Assembly: GCF_039962255.1 (NCBI RefSeq)
Contig: NZ_JAMPKY010000002.1
Span: 514,774-578,773, forward strand
Reading direction: 5' to 3'
DNA from: Leptolyngbya subtilissima AS-A7
Lineage (GTDB): Bacteria > Cyanobacteriota > Cyanobacteriia > Phormidesmidales > Phormidesmidaceae
DNA: 64,000 nt
Shown here: positions 27,918-38,230 of the stretch, piece by piece
Layout of the letters: each line of letters opens with the position of its first letter
Position numbering within the stretch: position 1 is the stretch's first letter
Translations under genes and position numbers: made by a program
The notes under the pieces: model-generated
The model's input: the letters and a program-made list of their open reading frames with translations, nothing else
Told to the model about the DNA's origin: nothing
The model's database searches: none

Positions 27918-28394
27918 ATGAAAACTCCCACTCTAGATCAACAATTTCTTTCTAATCTGAGCCCAGACCAAAAAGCTCAGGTGTGGAACTATTATCTGTT
28001 GATCACAAACTCTGATATGGACTCTGATCAGCAGGTGGCACAAATTTGCAAGATTTGGAGCCGTGCCGAAGAGGATGACCAGCTGATTGAATGGCTAGAG
28101 TTTATCGACTACTTTTATACCGATGTAGAAGAAAACGATTTACCTACAGCTGCCCGACGCACTTACTTAAGCGAGTATCTCACCGAAAAGATCAGCTTAT
28201 TTCCTGAGGACAATAGCTCCTACAGCCCGGTCTTTCTTAAGTGCCCCCACGGCAAAGGCTACACAGCCGTTTCTCAAGATAGTCGAGAGTCCCACGGCTC
28301 TGCTAGCTTTAACCAGCAGCGATGCAACACCTGTGGTCACCCGTATGCTCAACATACTCCTGTTAATCCGCAAGCATCGTTGCCCGAAGTCTAA
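27918..28394 (+). CDS. Hypothetical protein with C-terminal zinc-finger-like motif
   Basis: A 158-residue protein. The first 100 residues are helical and acidic (LSPDQKAQVWNYYLLITNSD, later EEDDQLIEWLEFIDYFYTDV). The tail has a Cys/His set: FLKCPHGKGYTAV, then CNTCGHPYAQH, which could bind zinc. It ends at a strong terminator at 28442. Its position downstream of the sigma gene suggests a related role; the family is not recognised. Confidence 0.65.
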   Translation: MKTPTLDQQFLSNLSPDQKAQVWNYYLLITNSDMDSDQQVAQICKIWSRAEEDDQLIEWLEFIDYFYTDVEENDLPTAARRTYLSEYLTEKISLFPEDNSSYSPVFLKCPHGKGYTAVSQDSRESHGSASFNQQRCNTCGHPYAQHTPVNPQASLPEV

Positions 28395-28441
28395 GGTGCC
28401 AAGCTATCTGGGTTGCTCAAGCCCGATTTACTCACGATGGT

Positions 28442-28474
28442 TGCCTGCCCTGGTACTCGGGGCAGGCATTTTTT
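28442..28474. terminator. Rho-independent terminator, convergent genes
   Basis: TGCCTGCCC pairs with GGGCAGGCA (9 bp, nine-base loop) followed by TTTTTTATTT. It sits after the plus-strand gene ending at 28394 and touches the end of the minus-strand gene at 28473. Confidence 0.88.
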
Positions 28475-29186
28475 ATTTAAAGGCCGCAGCGGTAATCTGT
28501 TGCTGAATGAGTCCAGTCAGGGTTTCAGCCAGGGGTTGATAGGCGTCTATCGTGCCCAAGGGCTCCATGGGCAGCAGCAAACTCACCGCTACCCAGGGGG
28601 TGAGTTGGTGTTGGGTGAGCTGAGACCATTGGTTTGCCCAAAACCAGTGGCCGGGCGATGGATGGCCACCACTGGGCAGGGCATACCACTGTACGATCGC
28701 AAAGCTCTGGCGATCGCCCCAGGCCCGAAAAAACCTGGCCTCCACCGGCCCAGTTTGGGGAGAGGTAACCTTGAGTCTACGCCGCGCCTCAATGCGCCAT
28801 TTTTGTGCGCCGGCTAGATCGATCCACTCCAGCTGAGGCTGGTTGCTGTGCCAGGGCTGGGGGTGCAGCAACACCGCAAACTGCTGCACCGGAGCCGATT
28901 TGGCCTCAGGGGAGTCTGCTCGATACTCCACTAAAGTCCAGGTTTGACGGTTGATGGGGACGGATTCAACGGTGGTTTGCTGCCAGCCGGGCAAGGTCAG
29001 GCCTTCTTTTTGCAGGGCGCGCAGCTGATCGATCTGAGCGACTTGGGGGCTGTTGGCCCAGGGCCACTGCCCGCTCAAGTAGGCAGGCAAGATCGCCATC
29101 CCCGCCAGAGCGGTAAGCACAACCACTAAAACTAAGTTGACCCAGCGGTTGGGGAGTAGGCTAGCAGACGGAGGCTGAGTGGTCAT
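28473..29186 (-). CDS. Cyanoexosortase B system-associated protein
   Basis: A 237-residue protein with one N-terminal membrane helix (VNLVLVVVLTALAGMAILPA) and an outer domain. It starts 30 bases after the cyanoexosortase B stop, and its length and layout fit the EpsI-like partner that accompanies exosortases. Typical features are LPGWQQTTVESVPINRQTW and the late FFRAWGDRQSFAIVQWYALP. Its role is thought to be in exosortase-dependent sorting or exopolysaccharide export; identification rests partly on context. Confidence 0.8.
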   Translation of the reverse strand: MTTQPPSASLLPNRWVNLVLVVVLTALAGMAILPAYLSGQWPWANSPQVAQIDQLRALQKEGLTLPGWQQTTVESVPINRQTWTLVEYRADSPEAKSAPVQQFAVLLHPQPWHSNQPQLEWIDLAGAQKWRIEARRRLKVTSPQTGPVEARFFRAWGDRQSFAIVQWYALPSGGHPSPGHWFWANQWSQLTQHQLTPWVAVSLLLPMEPLGTIDAYQPLAETLTGLIQQQITAAAFK

Positions 29187-29216
29187 AGGAGCGATCGCAT
29201 TTTACAAACAACAGAC

Positions 29217-30101
29217 CTACACCGACGATGACGGCGACTGCACCGCCAAATTGAGGCGATCGGGCACCCGATCTTGAATCAGCCGCAGCAACAGGATGAT
29301 GGTGAGCAGCATCAGGGCCGAGTAGAGGTCGCCGCCCCAGCTCTCGTGGAGCCAATCAAAAGCGCCATCGCGCCCAGTGCCGTGGAAGTAGCTCAAAAAC
29401 GCATTGCGGAGAATGTTGCCCACCACGCTAATGGCTACTGTGCCGCTAAAGAAGAGGGCTGTTCTCAGCCGCGACGTGTAGGCCCCAGTCCAATAGGCCA
29501 GCATCAGGGCGACGTAGAGGCTGGTAAATAGCATTTTGAGCCCGGCGCAGTGGGGGGCAACCTCCACCGTTTGACCGTTCACGAACAGATAAATATTCTC
29601 GACCGTTACCGGAATGCCGAGCTGCACCAGCAAGAACCCCGCTACCGACGCAATCAATCGCTGCAAGGGCAAAATATAGGGCTCAATCAGGTAGGGCAAT
29701 TGGTTCGGCGTTGCGAGCGCTACCAAGATGAGAGAAATCGCCTGCAACCGCAGCCCCGCGACGGCTTTTAGGCTCAGGCATAGCCCCACCAGCATGACCG
29801 GCAGCGATAGATTCATCCAGTCGGGCAGGCGGGTGAGATACATCAGACCCGCTAGCCCCACCAGACCCAGGCCCAGGGGATGGCAGCGATTTGGCAATTC
29901 GCCCCAGGCCTGGCGCTTACCCCAGGCAATGTAGGCAGCAAAGGGTAGCCCCAACAGCCCGTGGCTAAAGTACTCGTGCTGAATGCTGATGGACTTGTTG
30001 AGCCAGCCATCGACCCAGTGCAGCAGCAGCGGCCCGTAGAGGATTGCCAGGAGCGCGGCGATCGCCCAGGGGGGAGTGAGGTAGCGGCGAGGGGAGGGCA
30101 T
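29217..30101 (-). CDS. crtB: Cyanoexosortase B
   Basis: An eight-helix membrane transpeptidase of the exosortase family, 294 residues. The proposed catalytic triad is visible: Cys185 (VAPHCAGLKMLF), Arg232 (GNILRNAFLS) and His252 (DWLHESWGG). Exosortases cleave PEP-CTERM tails and attach proteins to extracellular polysaccharide. The symbol crtB follows exosortase naming and is unrelated to phytoene synthase. The partner gene lies directly downstream. No PEP-CTERM protein is visible in this window. Confidence 0.9.
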   Translation of the reverse strand: MPSPRRYLTPPWAIAALLAILYGPLLLHWVDGWLNKSISIQHEYFSHGLLGLPFAAYIAWGKRQAWGELPNRCHPLGLGLVGLAGLMYLTRLPDWMNLSLPVMLVGLCLSLKAVAGLRLQAISLILVALATPNQLPYLIEPYILPLQRLIASVAGFLLVQLGIPVTVENIYLFVNGQTVEVAPHCAGLKMLFTSLYVALMLAYWTGAYTSRLRTALFFSGTVAISVVGNILRNAFLSYFHGTGRDGAFDWLHESWGGDLYSALMLLTIILLLRLIQDRVPDRLNLAVQSPSSSV

Positions 30102-30109
30102 GGGAGTGG

Positions 30110-30206
30110 GGGAGTTAGGGGGTAGGCGGGCGAGGGGTGGGCGGGTGAGGGGTGAGGGGTAGGGCTAATCTGTGTGCTGCTAAAACTTGCTTACCCCCTA
30201 ACTCCC
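30110..30206. repeat. G-rich low-complexity inverted repeat
   Basis: A perfect 15-bp inverted repeat GGGAGTTAGGGGGTA (30110-30124) / TACCCCCTAACTCCC (30192-30206) flanks a G-rich tract made of GGGGTGGGCGGGTGA-like units. It lies between the aminotransferase and cyanoexosortase genes. Similar tracts occur near 5180, 5920, 20120 and 31980-32150. Confidence 0.7.
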
Positions 30207-30214
30207 TAACCCTC

Positions 30215-31411
30215 CTACCCATTCACGGCTTGCAAAACACCGACAGACTTAGCGGCGGTTACTGCTTCAACCATAGCGTCTACGACGTAATCGACCTGTT
30301 CGAAAGTCATGCCGGGATACATGGGTAAGGAGAGAATCTCTTGGCTGAGGGCTTCGGCTTGGGGGAAGCTGCCGGGGCCGTAGCCGAGGAGGCCAAAGGC
30401 GGGTTGCAGGTGGCAGGGGATAGGGTAGTGGATGCCGGTTTGAATGCCAGCGGCGGTAAGTTGGGCTTGGAGATGAACGCGATCGCTGGGGCAGGTGTCG
30501 GTGATGCGCACCACATAGAGGTGGTAGATATGGCCGGGGCCGGCGTCGTTGTGTATGGGGAGGATGCCGTGCTCAACCAGGGAGGCAAGACGGCGATCGT
30601 AGTGCTGGGCGATCGCATAGCGAGCCTGATTCCACCCCGGCAAATGGGGAAGTTTGACGTTGAGCACGGCGGCTTGCAGGGTGTCTAACCGGCTGTTGGT
30701 GCCCTGGGGTTCAGTGTGGTAGTACTTGCTGGTGGCGCCGTAGTTGCGCAGCGATCGCGCCGTCCCGGCAACCAGTCCGTCGCCTGTGACAAACATGCCC
30801 CCATCGCCTAACGCGCCAAGATTCTTGCTGGGGTAAAAGCTAAAGGCAGCCCCCAGGCCTATGGAACCGGCGGTGTAGCCCTCGCGCTGGGCTAGGTGAG
30901 CCTGGGCCGCGTCTTCAAAGATAATCAGCTGGTGACGGTTGGCTAAATCCAGCAAGCCTTGGGGCGAGACCATTTGGCCATAGAGGTGTACGGGCAAAAT
31001 GGCGCGAGTGCGGGGGGTGATGGCCCGCTCGGCAGCATCGAGATCCATTAAGGCAGTGGTGCGATCGCAGTCCACAAAGACGGGCGTCGCCCCTGACCGC
31101 AGCACCCCCATCAGCGTCGCCACAAAGGTATTGGCGGGCAAGATTACCTCGTCGCCAGGGACAATGCCGCAGGCGATCAGACCCAGGGCGATCGCATCGG
31201 TCCCGCAGCCGACCCCTACCCCAAACTGCGTGCCGCAGGCCGAGGCAAAGTTCGCCTCAAAGTCAGCCAATGCCTGGCCCAGCACAAAGTCGCCCTGGGT
31301 GATGACAGCATTAATTACCCCCTGAATGGTCTCCTGCAACGGCCCATGCTGCCAGGTCAAATCGACAAAAGGAACCGCCAAAGGAGCTGCCAGTGGAGAA
31401 GGGATGGTCAT
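30215..31411 (-). CDS. DegT/DnrJ/EryC1/StrS sugar aminotransferase
   Basis: A 398-residue PLP-dependent aminotransferase that would make amino sugars on nucleotide-linked substrates. The start VPFVDLTWQHGP is typical. The PLP region includes GVGCGTDAIALGL and EDAAQAHLAQREG, and the Schiff-base Lys is in FYPSKNLGALGDGG. ATG 31411 is preferred; ATG 31423 has no ribosome site. It is upstream of, and in the same direction as, the cyanoexosortase genes, which fits a role in surface polysaccharide. Confidence 0.9.
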   Translation of the reverse strand: MTIPSPLAAPLAVPFVDLTWQHGPLQETIQGVINAVITQGDFVLGQALADFEANFASACGTQFGVGVGCGTDAIALGLIACGIVPGDEVILPANTFVATLMGVLRSGATPVFVDCDRTTALMDLDAAERAITPRTRAILPVHLYGQMVSPQGLLDLANRHQLIIFEDAAQAHLAQREGYTAGSIGLGAAFSFYPSKNLGALGDGGMFVTGDGLVAGTARSLRNYGATSKYYHTEPQGTNSRLDTLQAAVLNVKLPHLPGWNQARYAIAQHYDRRLASLVEHGILPIHNDAGPGHIYHLYVVRITDTCPSDRVHLQAQLTAAGIQTGIHYPIPCHLQPAFGLLGYGPGSFPQAEALSQEILSLPMYPGMTFEQVDYVVDAMVEAVTAAKSVGVLQAVNG

Positions 31412-31622
31412 ACTCACCTGCATAGGTTTGGGTTAACGACGGACGACGCCAGTTATGCTCAGCTTGCCCGCATACTGTGACGCCTTATCAATTGAAGAAC
31501 AGGCACCGTTCTACAGTTCCATGCTGCTGAAATCCGACCAGGCGGTAAACTTAGCCTTGATTCAAGCGCAACCATCAGCACACGCGGGGCTAAATCACCC
31601 TAATTCAGCTACCGTTACCCCT

Positions 31623-31967
31623 ATGGATTTTGAAACCTCTCGCGAATTTGTCGTCCGCCAAACCCTTGGCACCAACGAAGACCTGCCCGATACCTTTATT
31701 GCCTGCCTGCGGCAGGGCAAACCGCCTGTGCCGGGGCAGGTCACCTCTCTGCTGCTCGCCCTCAAGGCGCTGTTTGAAGGCCTAAAGAACGAACCTACCC
31801 TCGATCGCACCCTCACCCAGGCCCTCTTCATCCTTTCCTACGAGAGCCGCCAGCTCTACGCCCAGGGGCAAAAGGCTGGCGTCGTGTGGCCACCGCTGCT
31901 CGACGAAGATCTAGGGCGCATTGGGAAAGCGGCGCAGTCGATTGTGTTTGGGGAGTGGCAAGGGTGA
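31623..31967 (+). CDS. Conserved cyanobacterial protein of unknown function
   Basis: A 114-residue protein starting MDFETSREFVVRQ, mostly helical, with PVPGQVTSLLLALKALFEG and QALFILSYESRQLYAQGQ. Similar short proteins occur in cyanobacteria and are sometimes labelled as dethiobiotin synthetase without having its ATP site; none is visible here. The frame is open upstream to 31455, but the conserved part begins at ATG 31623. Confidence 0.7.
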   Translation: MDFETSREFVVRQTLGTNEDLPDTFIACLRQGKPPVPGQVTSLLLALKALFEGLKNEPTLDRTLTQALFILSYESRQLYAQGQKAGVVWPPLLDEDLGRIGKAAQSIVFGEWQG

Positions 31968-32160
31968 GTGCGGAGTGGGAGAGTAGGGGAGTGGGAGAGT
32001 AGGGGAGTAGATGGGTGGATGGGTGAATGAGTAAGCAAGAAGCTAAGCCCTACGACCTCTTCACCCTGCACGGCATTTGCATTCACCCCCTACTCATCCA
32101 CCCGCCTACCCATCCACTCTCCCACCCGCCTACCCATCCACCCATCTACATAAGTTCGGC
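31968..32160. repeat. Low-complexity GGGAGT / CCCATCC repeat tract
   Basis: A plus-strand G-rich part (31970-32030, units like GGGGAGTGGGAGAGTA and GGATGGGTG) is followed by a C-rich mirror part (32083-32150, CCCATCCACTCTCCCACC-like). The two halves can pair over a long distance. No gene is credible inside. It lies upstream of the groESL regulatory region. Confidence 0.7.
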
Positions 32161-32208
32161 AAACCACACCTTCCAGCGAATTGCCGAGATAACTTTCAGG
32201 CGGCTAAA

Positions 32209-32235
32209 TTAGCACTCAGGATGCGAGAGTGCTAA
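32209..32235. promoter_or_regulatory. CIRCE element upstream of groES
   Basis: TTAGCACTC (32209-32217), nine-base spacer, GAGTGCTAA (32227-32235): a perfect match to the CIRCE consensus, the operator bound by the heat-shock repressor HrcA. It lies 52 bases before groES, so groESL should be HrcA-regulated. Confidence 0.97.
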
Positions 32236-32286
32236 CGCGTCCTGTCTGATTCAAACATTCACTAAGCAAACCTTTGGAGGTACGTT

Positions 32287-32598
32287 ATGGCCGCAGTCAC
32301 CCTGAGTGTGTCTACTGTGAAGCCTCTGGGCGATCGCATTTTGGTCAAGGTCAGCGAAGCTGAAGAAAAAACTGCTGGCGGCATTTTGCTGCCCGACACC
32401 GCTAAAGAAAAGCCCCAGGTAGGTGAAGTGGTGCAGGTCGGCCCCGGCAAGCGCGATGACAATGGCTCGTTCCAGCCTGTAGAGGTCAAAGTCGGCGACA
32501 AGGTGCTCTACTCCAAGTACGCCGGCACCGACATCAAGCTCGGCACCAACGACTACGTGCTGCTGCGCGAGTCTGACATTCTGGCTGCCCTTGGCTAG
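32287..32598 (+). CDS. groES: Co-chaperonin GroES
   Basis: The 103-residue cap of the GroEL chamber. The start [20 protein letters not shown], the mobile loop [14 protein letters not shown] and the end [14 protein letters not shown] are all typical. GGAGG precedes ATG 32287. The gene is followed by groL after an unusually repeat-filled gap and is controlled by the CIRCE element upstream. Confidence 0.97.
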   Translation: MAAVTLSVSTVKPLGDRILVKVSEAEEKTAGGILLPDTAKEKPQVGEVVQVGPGKRDDNGSFQPVEVKVGDKVLYSKYAGTDIKLGTNDYVLLRESDILAALG

Positions 32599-34514
<1,916 letters not shown>

Positions 34515-34558
34515 TCCGCTAAAGCAGCCCGTATTGGGTCTGCTTTGAGGTAAACAAA

Positions 34559-34597
34559 AGAGTCCCGGTTAATTGCATTAGCCGGGACTTTTTTTTG
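34559..34597 (+). terminator. Rho-independent terminator after groL
   Basis: AGTCCCGG (34561-34568) pairs with CCGGGACT (34582-34589), extended by A-T pairs, followed by eight T. It ends the groESL transcript. Confidence 0.92.
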
Positions 34598-34786
34598 ATT
34601 GGGAGAAACTACCCGGCCTACGCTCATTCAAACCTGAAATAATTGAGATTTATTAATACTGCAAACGGATTGATGCATACAAGGTATAGGCCAAATCATC
34701 AGCTTTGCTTATTCTGTCATCGGATAGATGTTTGCAGAGATGGAGCAAATAGGCATAGAACATAAGAGTTATAGGCTTTGATGAAG

Positions 34787-34996
34787 AATCTCTGTGATCT
34801 TTTTGACCTGTCGAGGACAGAGATTACTGACAGGCAGGTTATCTACAAAGCTATTTAAATGCTTGGCATTGTAATACTAAAGTGCAGCTTCTAAAGAAAA
34901 ACTTTTTCTGGAACACTTCTTCGATTTAGGAGTCTTGGACAGTTAGCCATCAAGTCTAAAACCTGATCCCCGTCAAAGTCCTTAGCGGTCTTTGAC
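34787..34996. other. Cluster of inverted repeats upstream of the actin-like gene
   Basis: Three inverted repeats lie in the otherwise gene-free 34598-35061 stretch: AATCTCTGT (34787-34795) / ACAGAGATT (34817-34825); ACCTGTC (34806-34812) / GACAGG (34829-34834), overlapping the first; and GTCAAAG (34972-34978) / CTTTGAC (34990-34996), bracketed by CCCCG and CGGGG. They could be operator or centromere-like binding sites for the RHH protein encoded downstream; this is inference. Confidence 0.4.
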
Positions 34997-35061
34997 TTAG
35001 CTTTGCTGCGGGGGTATGAGGTTGGTGGTTTTTGTGATGCTCGATAAAGGGTTCAGAATCA

Positions 35062-36192
35062 ATGACCATGTCACAAGCTGCTTCTATACCGATGAACCAG
35101 ACTTCGCCAGTGAGAACTACAGGCGATGCCGCAGCACCTAAGGAAAACATTGTGTCGTCCAAATCTATTCTCAGTGTCGATTTAGGGCGAACCTCTACAA
35201 AAACCTCTGTCAGTCGCGATCCTAATGGTGTTGTCTTCATTCCAGCGAATGTCAAACATCTGTCGATAGAACAAGTGCAGGGGGGCGCATTCGAGGCCCG
35301 TGCAACGGATCCTCTATCTGACATTTGGATGGTTTACCAGGGCAGCGGCTATGCCATGGGACAATTGGCAGAAGATTTTGGCGCCAATCTAGGGGTCGGC
35401 CAATCTAAAGTCAACGATGCTTTAGTCAAGGTCTTAGCCTGCGTCGGCTACTTTCAAATGCGGGATGAAATTTCGGTAGTTTTGGGGCTGCCCTATCATT
35501 CTCAAGATCAGTTTGAGCGCGAGAAAGAGCAGCTGATGAGCTTGCTGCTGGGGCCGCATGTGATGAGCTATCGGGGTGAACCGATCACCATCACCATCAA
35601 CAAGGTTTGGGTCATGCCCGAAGGGTACGGCAGCATTCTATGGAATGAGGTGCAAGAGAAGAAAGACATTAACGTTGACTTTACTAAGCTGCCGGTTGCG
35701 ATCGTGGATATTGGGCATCAGACCACAGACTGCATCATGGTCGACAACTTCAGATTTGCTCGTGGCGTTTCGAGAAGTGAAGCGTTTGCCATGAGCCAGT
35801 TTTACGAGCAGGTGGCAGCCCAAATTGAGGGAGCCGATAGTCAGTCTTTAGCGTTAATCGCGGCTGTAAATCAGCCTCAAGGGCAACGATTTTATCGCCC
35901 TCGGGGAGCTAATCGGCCCACTAACTTAGATGATATCTTGCCTAACCTCAAAGAGAATTTCTCTCGGGAGATGTGTAACCGATTGTTGGCTTGGCTGCCG
36001 GAGCGCGTTACAGACGTTATTCTCACGGGTGGTGGCGGCGAGTTCTTTTGGGAAGATATTCAGCGCTTGCTGAAAGAGGCCAAGATCAACGCTCACCTCG
36101 CTACGCCGAGCCGACAAGCTAACGCCCTAGGGCAGTATATTTATGGGGAAGCCCAGATGGCGTCGGCCCGTGCGGCCCGTACGGCAGCTTAG
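35062..36192 (+). CDS. ParM/StbA-like actin-family protein
   Basis: A 376-residue actin-fold ATPase. Phosphate-1 motif is SVDLGRTSTKTS with Asp40, the second phosphate loop is IVDIGHQTTDC near residue 215, and the adenosine motif is VILTGGGGEFF near residue 320. ParM-type filaments push plasmid copies apart with a ParR adaptor; chromosomal homologues are known in cyanobacteria but their cargo is unclear. The next gene (36341) encodes a likely RHH protein, so a ParM-ParR pair is plausible. An unstructured 30-residue leader precedes the fold. Confidence 0.82.
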   Translation: MTMSQAASIPMNQTSPVRTTGDAAAPKENIVSSKSILSVDLGRTSTKTSVSRDPNGVVFIPANVKHLSIEQVQGGAFEARATDPLSDIWMVYQGSGYAMGQLAEDFGANLGVGQSKVNDALVKVLACVGYFQMRDEISVVLGLPYHSQDQFEREKEQLMSLLLGPHVMSYRGEPITITINKVWVMPEGYGSILWNEVQEKKDINVDFTKLPVAIVDIGHQTTDCIMVDNFRFARGVSRSEAFAMSQFYEQVAAQIEGADSQSLALIAAVNQPQGQRFYRPRGANRPTNLDDILPNLKENFSREMCNRLLAWLPERVTDVILTGGGGEFFWEDIQRLLKEAKINAHLATPSRQANALGQYIYGEAQMASARAARTAA

Positions 36193-36340
36193 GTCTCTTG
36201 ATTTGGCGTTAGCCATGCCTAGTCTCTTCCCAATTGAAGGTTGATTCTGCTTGTTTGAATAGTTTAGAAAAGCGGATTCTGCGGTCGATTGGGAAGAGGT
36301 TTTGACCAGTGGGTGGCACTATGGTTTCAGGATAAGAGTA

Positions 36341-36793
36341 ATGGTATTGAAGTGGTTACGCCAGACAAAAAAGTTGGTTCTTTTTCGCCAAAGTGAGCTT
36401 GATCAACATCTATTAGCGGCTATAAAAGCTGAGCTAGATAGACAGCCAGGCTTGAGTTTTAGCGGCCTTTGTAAAGAAGCTCTCCACCAGCTTTTGCTGA
36501 GTAATCACTCTTACCCTAGTCAAACATCAACGGACAAACGAATTGAGAGCCTTGAGGCTCAGCTGCTCAGTGTAGAGCAGCGTTTTTTTGCTCAGGAGAA
36601 AAACCGGTTAGAGCGGTTAGAGGCTCAGATACAGCAGTTGGCTCTCCAGATGGCTCAACTGGGGGGCACTGTTTCTCCTGTCCCGGTTTCTCCCCTAGCC
36701 GCTTCGACAGCAGTGCCCTATGCAGAAGATGTCGAAGACCTGCCTGAAGACCCTGTGCTGGCTCGCCTGAGCGGTTTGATTGATGATTTTTAG
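36341..36793 (+). CDS. Ribbon-helix-helix-like protein, possible ParR partner
   Basis: A 150-residue protein. Residues about 14-53 fit a ribbon-helix-helix: a short strand (LVLFRQSELD) then HLLAAIKAELDRQPG and SFSGLCKEALHQLLLS. A coiled coil follows (KRIESLEAQLLSVEQRFF, then RLERLEAQIQQLALQMAQL), and an acidic end (EDVEDLPEDPVLARLSGLID) that could contact the filament. ATG 36341 is chosen; TTG 36302 is weaker. Its place after the ParM-like gene suggests the DNA-binding adaptor of that system. Confidence 0.65.
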   Translation: MVLKWLRQTKKLVLFRQSELDQHLLAAIKAELDRQPGLSFSGLCKEALHQLLLSNHSYPSQTSTDKRIESLEAQLLSVEQRFFAQEKNRLERLEAQIQQLALQMAQLGGTVSPVPVSPLAASTAVPYAEDVEDLPEDPVLARLSGLIDDF

Positions 36794-36990
36794 CGATCGC
36801 CCATTCACACGCAGATAAAGGCAAAATTGCACTGTGGCAAAGCGCATCGCTGCCCTAGTTGATCTACTTTTTGACTAATTATTTTGGTGGCTAGGTATCT
36901 TACCCTAGGGTCGGACGTCTTTGAGTCAGAGAAGTCCTTCGATCGCGCGATCGCACCCTTGGTCTGAAGTTTTCGAGTGCATCTAGCCTC

Positions 36991-38223
36991 ATGAAGCAAG
37001 TATTCTCTAACGAGACGGCGGTAGAAATTTCGCGATTTTCACCTACCGCCGTCACATCTTCGATTGACGTAGCCAATATTTCAGGTTCGCTTCAACGTAT
37101 CAGTGTCACTATCAATCTAGTACATACCTATACCAGCGATCTGAGAATTTCTCTCAGCGCCCCCAGCGGAGCATCGGTGCTGCTAGTCGGCAATGCTGGC
37201 GGCAACGGCGACAACTTTTTTGATACCACCTTTGACGATGGGGCGGGAATTGTGATCAGCGAGGGCGTAGCGCCTTTTCAAGGAACATTTCGGCCCCAGC
37301 AGCCCCTAGCCCCGCTGCTTGATAGCGATCCTAACGGCACCTGGACGCTGCAAATTCAAGACGAAGCCTTTATGGACGGGGGAGTTCTCAATCGCTGGTC
37401 GCTCGATTTGGTGGTTGAACCCGATCAGCCAAATGCGCTGCCAGCCTCTCAGTTTTCCATTCAACTGCGCTTTTTGGGGGGGCTGACCGCTACCCAGCGG
37501 TCCGTCTTTGAAGTCGCGGCAGCCCGTTGGTCAGAGATTATCATTGGCGATTTGCCCAGTGCTGTGGTCAATGGCGAAACCATCGACGATATCTTGATTG
37601 AGGCACGGGGTCTGTCGATCGATGGCCCCAACGGAGTGCTAGGGCAGGCTGGTCCGACTCGCTTGCGCAGCGGCTCGATGCTGCCCATCACCGGAGTCAT
37701 GGAGTTTGACATGGGCGACTTGGCCCGCCTGGAGATGGAAGGCGGCCTGCTGGATGTGATTATTCACGAGATGGGCCATGTGTTTGGGATTGGCACCATT
37801 TGGCAAATTAAGAACCTGCTGGTGGGGGCGGGGTCGGCCAACCCGACCTACGTGGGCCAAAACGGAATGCGGGAATTTGCGGCGCTGGTCGGAGCCCAGG
37901 GCATGACGCCAGTGCCAGTGGCTAATACGGGGGGGCAAGGCACCCGAGATGGCCACTGGCGAGAAGCTGTATTTGGCAATGAGCTAATGACGGGCTTCTT
38001 AAATCTGGGGCAAAACCCTTTGAGCCGTTTGACGGTGGGTTGTCTAGAAGATTTGGGCTACGCGGTGAATTATACGGCCGCAGACCCCTACGAGCTGCCG
38101 TCGGCCCTGGCCCTGGCGGTGATGGGGGTGAATACAGTGGGTAACTACGGTCGTCGGCAGTGCCGCATGTGCGATGCCGGCATTTTGGGCACTCATATGC
38201 TGTCGCAGGTAGACGCTCATTAA
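36991..38223 (+). CDS. Leishmanolysin-like metallopeptidase with P-domain
   Basis: A 410-residue protein. Residues about 15-145 form a proprotein-convertase P-domain (TYTSDLRISLSAPSGASVLL, then PNGTWTLQIQDEA and WSLDLVV). The second half is a zinc metallopeptidase with HEMGHVFGIGTIW (His259, Glu260, His263) and a distal His322 in DGHWREAVFGNELMTGF, the leishmanolysin pattern. No signal peptide is visible, so export must use another route or the protein is intracellular. The last 20 residues contain an unusual CRMC pair. Confidence 0.85.
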   Translation: MKQVFSNETAVEISRFSPTAVTSSIDVANISGSLQRISVTINLVHTYTSDLRISLSAPSGASVLLVGNAGGNGDNFFDTTFDDGAGIVISEGVAPFQGTFRPQQPLAPLLDSDPNGTWTLQIQDEAFMDGGVLNRWSLDLVVEPDQPNALPASQFSIQLRFLGGLTATQRSVFEVAAARWSEIIIGDLPSAVVNGETIDDILIEARGLSIDGPNGVLGQAGPTRLRSGSMLPITGVMEFDMGDLARLEMEGGLLDVIIHEMGHVFGIGTIWQIKNLLVGAGSANPTYVGQNGMREFAALVGAQGMTPVPVANTGGQGTRDGHWREAVFGNELMTGFLNLGQNPLSRLTVGCLEDLGYAVNYTAADPYELPSALALAVMGVNTVGNYGRRQCRMCDAGILGTHMLSQVDAH

Positions 38224-38230
38224 TGCGCGG

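Noticed and set aside
30341..30688. 115-codon plus-strand frame
   Set aside because: Antisense shadow of the DegT-type aminotransferase.
31455..31622. 56-codon extension of the 114-aa cyanobacterial protein
   Set aside because: The conserved part begins at ATG 31623; the upstream residues are variable in character and overlap the likely promoter.
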